A DNA stretch of 64,000 nt from Rheum nobile (GCA_027886185.1 WOAB01000878.1:3050001-3114000); one strand, 5' to 3'. Positions 46,530 through 59,149 are shown, counted from the first letter of the stretch. Numbers and translations are program-made. The notes: a model not told the origin generated them from the letters alone.

Positions 46530-47384
46530 TAATGTAACAACCAATAAAACCTTCTGTAATCTCACTACTCATAGAGTTGATTATCCAACATCTAACCATG
46601 TAATATGCTCTAATCCACTTATGCAATTTCTCATCATCATCACCATTAGGCATTAAACATGTTCCAATAATGAATCCTAGATTCATTTTCGAACCTAATG
46701 TCATACGAATCCCTCTACTTCATGAAGTGAAATTTGTCCCGTTAAAGAGCGTCACAATCAGTGGTGAACCAGGTTGATCGAAGTTAGACAAATACAAAAG
46801 GATTAGAATGTAACACCCCAGACTTGGTTTATAAGGATTAAAAGTGTTACCCATGTCAACAAGAACTCTTCCTTTTCAAGGTTTAAGTGAGTACAAAAAA
46901 CTATGAAGTTAAACGTGCTAGGGCGGGAGTAGTATCAGAATGGGTGACCTCCTGGAGAGTCCTCAGGTTGGCATGGGATGACGCTTCTAAGGCCTCGGGC
47001 CTTACACAAAATAATTGTTTGTACCTTGCCGGAAGAGTTTCCAGTTTGCATTCCTCTTCGTGCTCCATTGCGATTTCCATTTTCGAATTTCAGGTCTTCC
47101 TCGAGTATTCCGGTTCTTCTTCCATTTCTGCCTCCACTTCTTGAGATCTGATCTTCAATATCCATTCCTTTGTGGACAATTGATCAATCGATCAAGTTGA
47201 ATTTTGAACACAAGACTCTTTCAATCAAGTTAAATCTTGAACACATGATTCAGTCTCTTGAATTTTCAAATCAATCTCATAATTGTTCGATCCTTTTAAT
47301 TCTAAATTAAATTCCAGAATCAAACGCCTTAACAAATTAAATCTCAGATAATGCTACGTTTCTCACGATCACTCTAATACCATT
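46530..47384 (-). pseudogene. Copia gag N-terminus and leader, split by a Cassandra solo LTR
   Basis: Minus-strand text YLSNFDQPGSPLIVTLFNGT (about 46735-46800), SKMNLGFIIGTC and MVRCWIINSMSSEI is the start of a plant Copia gag. 47007-47170 encodes a Gly/Arg/Asn-rich start. Stops and a frame change are present near 46710. Confidence 0.75.
46809..47006 (+). mobile_element. Cassandra solo LTR with 5S rRNA-like core
   Basis: It starts TGTAACACCCC and ends GGCCTTACA, the same ends as the Cassandra at 43932 but in the opposite orientation. It contains ATGAAGTTAAACGTGCTAGG and GAATGGGTGACCTCCTGG, close to the 5S A-box and C-box regions. Flanks TAGAA and CAAAA match at three of five bases. It is not a functional 5S gene: the 5' and 3' ends of 5S are missing. 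Confidence 0.82.
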
Positions 47385-47636
47385 TGAAAACTCAGAATCT
47401 AAATCTTGAGAAGGAAATGGAAAAAAATAGAGAAGATATTTTGAGCTTTCTGAATTTCATTCTTACTCTGTTAACTAATACAAGACTAACTACTCACTAT
47501 ATATATACAAAGCTAACACGACTGACTAATCACAACTAATAACACTAACTAACATAGAAGCTCCTAACAAACTCTAACAAACTAATCTCTAACAAAAACA
47601 TCAGGACACGTGTACAAGTTTATATACTTCATAATA

Positions 47637-49485
47637 GGGCTTCTCCCAATGCACATGGATCAAAGACTATTATATGGTTACACTATATAATTGTCACTAA
47701 GCGAAACAAATATTACACACAAAGAAATCGAATTTAAACTTCTCACTAACCATATCATTTCTTATGTGAATAAAATAGATCTTTATACCTACTACATCAA
47801 CACGTTGAATCGCATAAAATTAAAGTATTCGAAAACACGACAAACCTATAACATTTCTCAATAATTATATAAGTGGTTTTGTTGGTCGCGATAAGAAAAG
47901 CATGTTATCTTTCTAAATTATGTCAAGCAAATACGGAGTAATAAATACTGTCCTTTTGCTTCTCCAATATATTATTTTATAAATGAGTTTTTTAATCTAT
48001 ACCCTAAGACCTCATATATAGAAAAATGATTATATGTTAATTTTTTTAAATATATATTTTTTTAACATTTCCTCTTTAAAATTTATTTTATTTAATAAAA
48101 AAAAATTAATCTAAGCATATAAGCTAGAAAAACCATCTTATAAGTGGCTTTGTTGGTGGCGAAAAGAAAATCATCTTATATGATATTGATAATGAATGAA
48201 TTTTTCTTTTTTGATTGAATGAATGAATATTGAATAACTAGTGTGCGTGCCCGTGCCTTTAAGACTTAAATTTTATTTTTCGATAATGATAAAGTTACAT
48301 ATATATTTCATATGAATATATACACTTTTAAAATATGTTGTAAATATTTGTAAAAGTTATAGTATTATACAAACTATGACAAGTCGATATACGTGTTTAT
48401 ATCTATCAAAACATGGTATAAAATTTAACGAAAAATAAGTGTTTAAAATAACTTATGATAAATATATATGGTCTTAAAAATCTTGGTACGAATTAAAGGT
48501 CAACATATATAGTTTTTATCTAATCTTCCATTGAATTTCTTTAACATTAATGATAGAATAATCAAGTCGATCATAAGTTAACAAAGAAAAACAAAACGAA
48601 CATAAAATGAAAAAGATGTATATAATAGAAGAAATATAGCATCCAAGGTAAAAAAAAAAAATGTACATGAAATACATGTGGTAAGTTGTTGAAGCGGTAC
48701 TCAAAATATCATTCTTCACAAGAGATATAATCATTATATTGAAGTTATGTGTATATGTGTTAAATCGCTTTAAACTGGAATATTCATAAGAAAATGAGAA
48801 GTAAAGGAATTGAGGAAAATCTAAGGAAAGAATCGATATCTTGGGAAGTTTTTGATTAAAAGTTCTAAACCGTGTTTATTGGAGATGAGAAAGAAAAATG
48901 AAAGAGAGAAGGTGAGCAAAAACGTTAGGGTAGAAAAAAAAAATTAAGTAAAAGATAAAAAGTGAGAATATGAGGCTGAATCTTTTGACAAGTGAATGAA
49001 TTTATAAAATAAAATGGTTTGAAAATTTTGTTAAAAAAATATCATAGGTACAAATGGTACGGTTTAATATTTTAGGGAGATATGACTTACAATTTAGGAA
49101 CAAATAAGAAAAAAAAGTTGTAAAATTAGGGACTTCATTAGAACAACTTAAAGTTTATAAATCAATTAGAAAAAATAATTTTAATATGTAATATTCTTAT
49201 CTTAACATAAGAATCAATAAAAATACAATATCTGTAAATTAGTTGCACTTATTTGGATTATAAAGCTTAGATGAATAAGCATTGAAAATATTATATTGAT
49301 TTTCACGATGGTGCAATTTTTTTTGCAACGCCTCCATATTTTTTTCTATGGTGATGACATTTAATTCGTCCAAGATTTTCACGACTATTTATTTTGCGAA
49401 TATAAGGGTTTTGTTGTGGTATGAGACGGTAAGACAATAATCTTACAATGTGTGTATTCAATTAAAAAATTTATTTTTATAAGTA
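47637..49485. other. AT-rich intergenic DNA
   Basis: No gene recognised. An ACTAGTGTGCGTGCCCGTGCC stretch near 48238 resembles a degenerate reverse-strand Helitron end but lacks a proper hairpin. Confidence 0.55.
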
Positions 49486-49520
49486 CTAGAGGGCATACCC
49501 GTGCTACGCACGGGTCATAA
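49486..49520 (-). mobile_element. Helitron 3' terminus, minus strand
   Basis: On the minus strand a hairpin CCCGTGC-gta-GCACGGG is followed by TATGCCCT and CTAG (plus-strand 49486-49489) and then a T. This matches the Helitron rule. The element would extend to the right; its 5' end is not placed. Confidence 0.65.
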
Positions 49521-52158
49521 GTATATATATATATTAATTTTATTGGTTATTTTTCTGTTTTTAAATAAGAAAAAAAATAAAAAAATTATTTTAAATATTT
49601 TCAGCTTTAACAACACAAACATTCACATAAATTTAAACATTTTAGTATGACAGGTACACAAATAACAACTCATTTTTATTCACCAAGTTAAGCTGGAGAA
49701 TTTGTCATTTTTATGGAAAAAGACACACTTAGATGCTACTGTAGAGAATAAATAACAATTTAGAATATGTTGCCTTCTTATTTTGTCAATCACCATGTTT
49801 AAAACGATTTTAAGTAGATCAAACATCTTATCTGCAACTCTTAGATGGATCTCAAATATCGTATGAAATTAAAAAAAATATTTACTCATGATAGCATTGT
49901 CTCACTTTGATTGTACATAGTAATAAGCTTTAGTAGATTATGATCTATTATATTTGATTTTGTAGGTCTTCATTTTATCCACACCATTTACAATTTTTTT
50001 TTAAATATGAACATGTATTTGAAAGAGTTATACGATAATTAATTGACATATAGAATGTTGTTAAGAAGTTACAATCATAGTTTTTATTACTTATATCTAT
50101 TTATTAAAAGGGGTTACATGTTTCAAAAGTAACAAATGAGTCACAAAGATAGAGGATATTATAACAATCATTGATGATCAATTATGTATATATATATGAA
50201 TACAAACGTGTACTCCTATGGAGTATGTAGTAAGCATATAGCAAGCAAAAATGCTTATTGCATAAGCTATTATTCAATGAATCTCTTATTTTGCATCATA
50301 ATTTTAGATAATTAAATAATATTATAATATAAGTTATATTTAACTTTTTATAGTACATGTATTGTAAAAAAACCCTTCATTTGTAGTGGACAATATCATC
50401 AACCACGATAATCATATATACTCATGATCTCAATTATTTCTGTCACTTTAGTAAATCAATTATTGTTATTGCATATAACCATGTAAATAATTCATCAATT
50501 ATTGTTATTGCATATAACCATGTAAATAATTCAGCGATCAGTTAAAACTTTCTCATTTAAGAATAAAAACATATTGCTCTTTTATTTACTAATAGAAGTT
50601 TACCAATTGATCACATATACAACTTTGTGATACCAGTAGGAAATGACCTCAGGGAATGCAAAATCACCCAAAAATCTACATTTGACAAATGTATATTTTT
50701 AGTTTTAAAGTTGTTAAAGAGTAATTGGCTTTGTTATTATTATACAAAAAAAAATAAAAAATAAAAAAAAAAATTATCATTGTGGCTTGAAGCTAAACAA
50801 TTTATGGGAAAAAGTGTTCTGAAAAAAAGAACAAAGCTAATAAAATAGCTTAAGCTTTCAATTTGGCTCATGTGAATGAACATCGAGATTATACTTGTCA
50901 TTGAACAAAATATCAACAAAAAAATACACAAATATCAATTCAAATTCCATTTCATAAAATGGGGAACAATAAACATACAAAATGTCAATTACAACTCATA
51001 AAATAGATATCAATAAACTAACCATATAAAATCTAATCCAATCAATTATAGGAATAAGGTGTAAGAAAATCATACAAAAATGGAGATGTGGATTGAGATC
51101 TTTTATTTTTGGAATGGATGTCTTGTATCCGTATGGTCTTTATATAGAGGTAAATTTTCTCTTTATGTTCACATTCATTTGTCATCTACATTAAACCAGC
51201 GTCTAATTAATTAGGAGTTTGAAATATGAAAAGAAGAAGTTACGATCTATAATTTAAATGTGATTAATTGACATTAGAAACATGTATTGAAGATGTAACG
51301 GTCACAACAAAATATATTACTATAAATTGAAATAATGTTTTAATCTAATATCTTAAATGAGTTCATTTCTTTAAAAAATGAAATATATTTCCATATAAAA
51401 GCTATGTGCAAGTGAGTTTAAACGACCATGCAAGCGTTTTTAAATATATTCTTTCCCGTCAAAGTTGATGTCCGAGTGAGTTTGAATGACTCGAATATTA
51501 CTAAGGTTGACATAATTATCATTGATATAAGTATATTACCAATAAGTATAAATGAACTTTTCAATTTCTTGATGTTGCAATTCGATGGTAACTTTTTCAT
51601 GTTCTAATCATCTTCTTAATTACTTCTTCAAAAAATGTATACTTTTATTGATAATATTTTTTCTTAAGTAACACATAATTATTATTTATTATAGACAATT
51701 TAATAGGGGAATATGTTACACATTTTTCAAATCAGTTATAATTTTAAGATAGTGTTTACGACAAACTTATCATATCAAATAATCATCCATTAACTTGGTT
51801 TTCTCCCTATATTGAATTTGATAGTTGATCAATATTCGTTGATTTAGATTCTATAAATTGTTCTGATTTACACAAAAATACTTGAAGGGTTGCAGAACTA
51901 AACGGGGTTTGTAACGTCAAAATTGAAAAGCAGTCGTTTAGAGTTATGAAAAAAAAACATTACAATAAGTATGAAAATTTCAATATGTGCATTAAAATTA
52001 GGTGCTGAAGTTTGAATGTTGGTAGTGGATTTGAGAGTTTTATGAACATTATATTAGCCTGTTTTAACTTGAATGAGGTAAGCAATATTTTAATTTTTAA
52101 GTGATTAGTTAAATTTTACAATAAAATAATTTGTAATTTAATCCTAATAAGGTGGATA
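49521..52158. other. AT-rich intergenic DNA
   Basis: No gene. A 39-bp tandem duplication (TCAATTATTGTTATTGC) lies at 50456-50533. Part of this may be Helitron body. Confidence 0.5.
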
Positions 52159-54074
52159 CAATATTTGTTTTGGTACTCAAGTGGATACAATATTGTATAT
52201 TCGAATTATGTTATTTGGATTTGTAATGTCTTAAATTTGTTATATTGTTTTACATTTAATTATGTATTTTTATGTTGTATAGAGATTTTGATTTATATAT
52301 GTAACTATGAGTAGTAAAAAAAGAAATTGTTTAGCTAGGCATGAAGAAGACCATAAAACAAACAAAAATATATATTCTAATTGTGATTTGAATTTCTCGA
52401 TCGCATTTACCAAATCACCTCAAATTGTCTTTTTTTTTTGAAGAAATCTCACATTGTTTCCTTAGGTACGAAGGAGAAAATAAATATATTCGTATTTCCT
52501 ATTAAGTTTTGTTTTCTCTTTATTCGGTTTTATAATGTTACTTTTAGGTTTACTTATTGAGATAATTGTCAAGTACTATAGACTTTAGTGCTTGATTTAA
52601 AAAATTAAATAACTCTTTAGGTTTAGGGAAAAAATATCAAAAATCAAATTGTTTCAAAAAAAAATTAAACTTTCAACTTTTTGTTTTATAAAGTCTCTTC
52701 ACTAAACCATTGAGATAAAATAGAATATTTAACTTCTAGTGGAATGTAAAATAAAATGAGATGGAATTTATGAGGCATTATATGAGTTGTCTACTTTATA
52801 TATTTATAGATAGATATAAAGATTTGAGTAACTAATTAATATAAATATAAAAATAAGGAAAGATAAAATAGTAAAACAAAGTTGTTAAGAATGAGGATTG
52901 AACCCTAGACCTCTTATATTAAGAGAGTGTCTTTAACCATTGAACTATGTTAGATGATTTAGTTTGTATTGAAAGATTAACAAAAAAATAAGAGATAATT
53001 TCTCATATTTATTGGACATTAATTACACCCTTAGTCTACTTTATATATTTATAGATAGATGTTTAACCAGATTTGGGCCTTGTCTGATTTGGGCCTAGAA
53101 AGATTTACATATAAAACTCCATTAAAACACTTTTGAAGAGTTTGTAAGGTTGCACAATATTTGTTTTGGTACTCAAGTGGATACAATATTGTATATTCGA
53201 ATTATGTTATTTGGATTTGTAATGTCTTAATTTTGATATTTTTTTTACATTTAATTATGTATTTTTATGTTGTATAGAGATTTTGATTTATATATGTAAC
53301 TATGAGTAGTAAAACAATTAATTATTTAGCTAGGCATGAAGTAGACCATAAAATAAACAAAAATATATATTCTAATTGTGATATGAATTTTTCAATCGCA
53401 TTTACCAAACCACCTCAAATTGTCTATTTTTTGGTAGAAATCTCACATTGTTTTTATTTGGTACGAATAAGACAATAAATGTATTCGTATTTCCTTTTTA
53501 GGTTTGTTTTCTCTTTATTCGGTTTTATAATGTTACTTTTATGTTTACTTATTGAGATAATTGTCAAGTACTATAGACTTTAGTGCTTGATTTAAAAAAT
53601 TAAATAACTCTTTACGTTTAGGGAAAAAATATCAAAAATCAAATTGTTTCAAAAAAAATTTAAACTTTCAACTTTTTGTTTTATGAAGTCTCTTCACTAA
53701 ACCATTGAGATAAAATAGAATATTTAACTTCTAATGGAATGTAAAATAAAATGAGATGAAATTTATGAGGCATTAAATGAGCTGTCTACTTTATATATTT
53801 ATAGATAGATATAAAGATTTGAGTAACTAATTAATATAAATATAAATATAATGAAAGATAAAATAGTAAAATAAATTTTGTTAAGAATGAGGATTGAACC
53901 CTAGACCTCTTATATTAAGAGAGTATCTTTAACCATTGAGCTATGTTAGATGATTTAGTTTGTATTGAAAGATTAACAAAAAATAAGAGATAATTTCTCA
54001 TATTTATTGGACATTAATTGCTCATATTTATTGGACATTAATTGCACCCTTAGTCTACTTTATATATTTATAGA
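52159..54074. repeat. Near-tandem duplication of about 0.9 kb
   Basis: 52159-53058 and 53155-54074 are direct copies starting CAATATTTGTTTTGGTACTC, about 95% alike by eye, separated by about 96 bp of unique DNA. Both include a minus-strand tRNA-like segment. Confidence 0.85.
52885..52955 (-). other. tRNA-like (SINE-type) promoter segment, first copy
   Basis: The minus strand reads CATAGTTCAATGGTTA (A-box-like) and then GGTCTAGGGTTCAATCC (B-box-like). The second copy, at about 53881-53950, shows the same pair. A SINE head or old tRNA derivative fits; a functional tRNA does not, since no acceptor stem is seen. Confidence 0.45.
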
Positions 54075-54779
54075 TTTCCTGAAATTTGTAAACACTAGAC
54101 CCCCTTTATTTTGTAAAAAAAAAAAAGAATCCCGCTTAATTCACTAATTCGTGGAAAGATATTGGATTTTTATATTTGAAAATTATTTCAGGAGGGATCT
54201 CGGAAATAGATGGAGATTTAGAAAGTAATCATTGATTATAATTTTCAGTATGAATACGGCGTCCAACACGAAACTTGTGTTTGATGTTTCGTGTTTGATA
54301 GTAAAACATCGATATATTGTGGTATAAATATTTATGCCCGTAAAACATTCTGTTAAATTTGAGACTTTAAAGTATTATTACAAATGATAATATATATACT
54401 CTTGTATGCACTTATACACCCGTAAAAGATGTTGTAAACATTTCCGCAAATATTGGTTAAATACAATTTGCGGTAGTGTTGTAACAAATTATACGCTTGT
54501 AAGCTTGTAAATATTATTGTAAAAATTGATAAATTTTGAGTGACATGGCGGTATACAAATCTATGCTCGTGGGAATCGAGTGACACTTGGATGAATGACT
54601 TCATTGGCAGTTGGCACCATAGACCCGTAACAAAACATACACCTCGTATATCTTACTGTAAAAACATAAGATGTATGTGCATTTCTATTGTAAGAATACA
54701 TACGTCCCGTATATCTTACTGTAAAAAAAGTTTATATATGCATTCATGCTATAAGAAAAACTACACCTCGTATATCTTA
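54075..54779. other. AT-rich DNA with a triplicated CGTATATCTTA motif
   Basis: CTCGTATATCTTACTGTAAAA-like sequence recurs near 54643, 54708 and 54766. The last copy is interrupted by the left end of the autonomous MULE. Confidence 0.6.
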
Positions 54780-54825
54780 GGCCGATAAACCGCGCAGTCG
54801 ATTTTTTTTAGCCGCGCACTTCCTC
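54780..54825 (+). repeat. Left terminal inverted repeat
   Basis: It pairs with 63955-64000 with a few mismatches. The nine bases before it, TATATCTTA (54771-54779), are the predicted target duplication. Confidence 0.88.
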
Positions 54826-54828
54826 CTA

Positions 54829-55155
54829 GGCGGCTCTACATGCCGCCCAGAATACCTTTCCCAAAACCCGGTTTGCACATGGGCGGCACCTAATGCCGCC
54901 CATGCAAACCGGTTTTTTATGAACCCGATTTGGACCTGGGCGGCATTATGGGCCGCCTAGTTTTATTGGTTTTTGTAGAACCCGGTTTTATAATTTAATT
55001 TATTTATTTATTAAAAAAAATATGGTTTTCTGGAAACCGGGTTAAACCTCGGCGGGACTGTAAGCCGCCGAGTGTAAACCCTAAATTGTGGGCGGCTCAA
55101 CAAGCCGCCGAAAGTGGAATTTGAAATTAAAATGTGGGCGGCTTAGTAGGCCGCC
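54829..55155. promoter_or_regulatory. Left dyad array, six copies of GGCGGC-N7-GCCGCC
   Basis: Copies start at 54829, 54882, 54939, 55051, 55091 and 55137. Five have perfect six-base arms and one has GGCGGG. The seven-base spacers differ (for example acctaat, tcaacaa, ttagtag), so arms and spacing are kept while spacer sequence is free. The last lies about 100 bp upstream of the PMD start codon. Confidence 0.85.
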
Positions 55156-55256
55156 CAGACCCTAAACCGCCAAAAAATTCGAAACGTCGCCGTTATAGAA
55201 GGCCGCCCAGGATCGTCTTCTCCGGATGCGATTTCCAGCGTTCGAAATACACAAAA

Positions 55257-58200
55257 ATGGAGCCGGGCCAATATTCAGTGGATGACCTATTTGCGATATT
55301 GGACGAGCAAGAGGCGTTGGAGGCGGCGGCGGGGGTGCTAGGCGGAGACGGCGGCGATTCGACGGCCGATTCGACGTTGGCGGCGGCGGCGGCCAATCTC
55401 TATGTGACAGGGGAAGCAGCGACGATTCTGGGCCGCATGCGGAGCCGCCCACTATGGGGGAATCTAGGCTGCCTGCGGAGCCGCCCACTACGGTGGAATC
55501 TGGGCCGCCTGCGGAGCCGCCCAGGACCGAGGGCGAGGAGGGCGATATCGCGGCGGAGAATGCCTTCGACGTCGCGTGCGCGGTTGGTCAGGAGGCCATT
55601 TCAGACTTGGGTGAAATTCCAGTTCGCGAAAAGCGAAAATATGAACGGAGGGCAACTGAAAAGGTATGGTGTTTTTTAAATTTGTAATCGTTAAATCTAA
55701 TTTATTTAATTAAATTGTTTCTGCACTTGTAGATTTATATACTTGGATTTTAGATTATTAAATCATTATCTTATAAAAAATAGTATAGGTAATATGCTCA
55801 ATTATACTGTTAAAAATAGTATAGGTAATATGCTCAATTATACTGTTAAATAATATTTAATATATCATTGTAATGAAAATTGTAATATATTATTTTGTTT
55901 GTATGAAAATAATATTTGGACATATGTAAATAGGTTATAGTGGGTAAAATGAATATAGTTATATTTGTAAATTTGGTTTTTATTGTATTTAATCATTATA
56001 AAAAATAGTATAGGTAAATTACGACAATTATACTGTAATATTAAATATGTTATTGTAATGAAAATTTTAATATATTGATTTTGTTTGTAAGAAAACAATT
56101 TTCTATATTTTTAATGCAAAAATAGGAAGTGTTGTGTAAGATCGCACGGTCCGATCGAGATAGTCGCCCTACTACTGCATCTGCTCGCAAGAGGAGGGTT
56201 GACGGTGTATCGCAGGGCCATAGTGAGGCCGATAGTGAGGGTGCTAGTGAGGACGATGTTGGTCCCGTCCGCTCAGATGATGACGTGGTTATGGAGGACC
56301 CACCTCAGCAGTCACATCAGGAGGACCCACCTCTTGAGGACTCGCCTCAGCAGCAGCTACACATGGAGGAGCCACCTGAGCCATCTCAACAGGCCCCGTC
56401 TCAGCCTGAGTCAGCCACACAGGCCCCATCTCCCACTGAGCCACATCAGGAGACTCCATCTCAGTAGGCCCCGTCTCAGCCTGAGCCAGCCACGCAGGAC
56501 TCACCTCCTCCTGAGCCAGCTGAGCAATTTCCTTCTTTGTTGAGGAACTTTGACACGCACATTGCAGAGCTGATATGGACGAAGGCGTCGTTGGACCCAC
56601 CCGAGGACGTTATTAGGAATTTGAGGGTCCAGACACGCCCTTCGCAGTTTGCATTTTGGAGGGATCGTATTCCCAAAGGGGTCCCTGCGGAGGGGTCCTG
56701 ATTTTGGATTGCGCAGCAGACGGGGTTGACCGGTTTACTTGATTTCCAGTTCGGCCATGTTGATCACAACCTCATTTCAGCATTCGTTGAGAGATGGCAT
56801 CCAGAGACGAACACCTTCCACTTTCCCTGGGGCGAGATAGGTCCTACGCTACATGACGTGCTGATGATTCTAGGGCTGCCGATCGAGGGATTTGAGGTGA
56901 CGTCGCCATGGACCGGTCAGGATATCGAGCTGGCGGAGTGTGAGGCTTTGTTCGGCTATTTGTTTGGGATAGATTCGGACTACAACTTTGATGAGGATGA
57001 TGCTGACATGGTCTGCGACCTTAGGAAGGGTTGGGTCAAGCAATTCCAGCTTGGGAGGCATGTGATGAGGATGATTGAGGAGGGTGCCCACCCAGAGGAT
57101 ATAGCAGCCGGTTTCTTATGGCACGCCATGTCGGCTAGCATCTTCGTTGACAAGTCAACGAACGAGCTGAAGACCACACTGCTACCTCTTTTTGTGGACT
57201 GGGAGCGTGTCGTTCATACTGCTTGGGGTACCGGGGTTCTGGCTCTCCTTTATAGGAACCTCGGAGAGGGTTCTCGGGCCGGAGCTGCACAGTTCACCGG
57301 CTGCGCACGTCTTTTGGAGGTAGGCCTTTAATATAGTTAACTTATAATTTAGATTATTAATATACATTATTGAATTGTTTATAACTAGTGGTTGTCTTTC
57401 TCTGTACGCAGGTTTGGATTTGGACGTACTTTGTATACTTCCCGGGCAACCCTAATCTCAAGGAAGGTGCGGACGACGACATACGACGCGCTGGACGATA
57501 CTGCATTGCCCGGACACCTCTACGGTTGCTCCGTGACCAGTCACGCTACAGACAAATTCTGGACGAGTATAGGCCAGAGGATGTACGTATTCTTTTTCAA
57601 TTTTAATTTACAGTAAGAAAGCGTAATGAATTAATTTATGGTCCATCGTGTTTTGTTAATTGCAGATACGGTGGATGCCGTACGAGGGTCTTGATTTTCG
57701 AGGTCGTCACAGGTCCTCCACTTATCGAGGGACTATTCATTTTCTCAGTGTAGAGGAGGCCTACATGCCAGATCGGCTTACACGCCAGTTCGGTTATCGA
57801 CAGAGCAGGCCGATGGATATCATAGAGCCTCTGGTTGCAGTGCGTCCTCTTAATTTCAGGGGGACGAGGCGATACCAGTTGCACTTTGACCCGCGTTGGC
57901 ACAGGTGGGACCAGCGTGAGCATCATCTTTGCCCCCACATCTTGGCGAGTCCTCCTGCGACGATGGCTTGGGATGTCCACGACGCGTACCTGGACTGGTA
58001 TCTACAGGTGTCGCATCCTTATGTGAGTCCGCATGCGCCAGTCCAGCCTCGTATCAGTAGAGGACCACCTCCGGCTATCAACTTGCAAAGGGTATGTTTT
58101 TTTCCCATTTTATTCTTTTAAATTATTTTATGAAAGTCTATATTTTTAAAATGTTTGTTTTCATTTGCAGCGTCATGCGATGAGCCAGGCCTATCTTCAG

Positions 58201-58539
58201 GAGCTTATGTCTGGAGGAGGTTGTTTAGGATATAGGGAGCACTTTCAGCATTTGCATGACATCCTTTTCAGTGACGTCATTCCTGTAGCTCCACCGCTTG
58301 TACGGGCTTCACAGATGCCTTTCCATGCATATAGTGCAGACGCTACTATATTTGAGAGAGTCGAATCATCTAGGATGGCGGAAGAGCGTGCAGCAGCTCA
58401 GCAGGCATCGTCTCAGCCGACCTCTTCTGTTCCTCCAGTATGGGCACCGGGCGTGGGTTCGGGTGTAGGTGTGTCCTTAGCTAGTGCTTCCACTCCACAT
58501 CTAGATGACTCATCTGATAGTGAGACGGAGAGTTCGTAG
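55257..58539 (+). pseudogene. Plant mobile domain (PMD) gene, five exons, disrupted
   Basis: Exons 55257-55663, 56126-57319, 57412-57582, 57666-58091 and 58171-58539 join at GT..AG introns, all in phase 0. The start ATG has a good context (AAAATGG). Exon 1 begins MEPGQYSVDDLFAILDE. Exon 2 has an acidic Pro/Gln-rich stretch and then the PMD signature (LISAFVERWHPETNTFHFPW, LHDVLMILGLPIEG). Exons 3-4 continue with WIWTYFVYFPG, IRWMPYEG and RLTRQFGYRQSRPMDI, the usual end of the domain. The tail is Ser-rich. Exon 1 has a frameshift, probably near the GGC run at 55378-55393. Stops lie at 56465 (TAG) and 56699 (TGA). PMD genes occur in plant hosts (MAIN/MAIL1 family) and in transposons. Its role here is unknown. 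Confidence 0.85.
55431..55521 (+). repeat. Three dyads inside PMD exon 1 at 36-bp spacing
   Basis: Dyads at 55431, 55467 and 55503 (GGCCGC, GGCTGC and GGCCGC arms, then N7, then GCCGCC) recur every 36 bp and encode a 12-residue repeat around PAEPPTTVES. The dyad has been turned into coding sequence or kept within it. Confidence 0.75.
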
Positions 58540-58955
58540 TATGACTTTTGACTTTTATGTTTGTACGTTTTTGGGGATTGAAATTCCAGTAAATTAAGTA
58601 TGACTTTTGGCTTTATTGGTTTCGTATTTAGATATTTGTTCCGTCGTTTCTAATTTGTTCCGTCGTTTCTAGTTTTAGTTCTTTGCTTATTGGTTTGTTG
58701 GATTTTCGTGCGTTATTTCTAAAAAATACATGTATATTCTTAAATTACATACACATACTAAAAACACGTACAAATTCTAAAAACACATATACATTCACCG
58801 ATGACTTAAATTACATACACATACTAAAAACACGTACAAATTCTAAAAACACATATACATTCACTGATGGCTTACACACTTAAAAAAAATACATACACAC
58901 TGGAACAAATGACATACACAACTCTTGCACTATACATATACATTCACTCAAGAGC
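58540..58955. other. 3' flank of PMD with a 66-bp tandem repeat
   Basis: TTAAATTACATACACATACT starts copies at 58740 and 58806. Otherwise AT-rich and non-coding. Confidence 0.7.
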
Positions 58956-59142
58956 CCAGGATGAACCTCCTAGGACCACGGCGTTCATGCTGATATGCTC
59001 CTTCTCCTAGCTGCATCACAGAAAAACTTGAAATCCTACAAATACTGAAATATGGAGATCCAATGTTTTTCTGTGCTACAGCCAGGAAAAAAGAGCAGAT
59101 CAGCATGTACGCCATGGCCCAAGGAGGTTCGTCCTAGGACTC
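58956..59142. repeat. Hairpin copy 1
   Basis: GATGAACCTCCTAGGACCAC at the left pairs with GGAGGTTCGTCCTAGGAC at the right, and CATGCTGATATGCTC with GAGCAGATCAGCATG. It is a direct-orientation copy of the tip of the larger hairpin that follows. Confidence 0.85.
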
Positions 59143-59149
59143 TTGACTT

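Larger units (their letters stand above)
43532..47631 (-). mobile_element. Decayed second Copia, minus strand, with three nested insertions
   Basis: Short LTRs at 43532-43786 (255 bp) and 47385-47631 (247 bp) start TGAAAACT and end ATACTTCA. Each holds a reverse-strand TATA box (complement of CTATATATAC). The right LTR is preceded by CTCTAATACCAT, a diverged Met-tRNA primer site, and the left is followed by a polypurine-like tract, so the element reads right to left. Gag and RNase H remnants survive; protease, integrase and most of reverse transcriptase are deleted. No target duplication is found, perhaps because the left edge is rearranged. Confidence 0.82.

Noticed and set aside
46880..46980. 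A 5S rRNA gene.
   Set aside because: Only the middle of 5S is matched, within a Cassandra LTR having TG..CA ends.
48236..48262. A third Helitron end (ACTAGTGTGCGTGCCCGTGCC).
   Set aside because: CTAG and GC-rich text are present but no stable hairpin forms at the right distance.
54829..55155. Regularly spaced palindromes that look like a CRISPR array.
   Set aside because: The genome is eukaryotic, spacing between dyads is irregular, and they mirror each other at both ends of a transposon.
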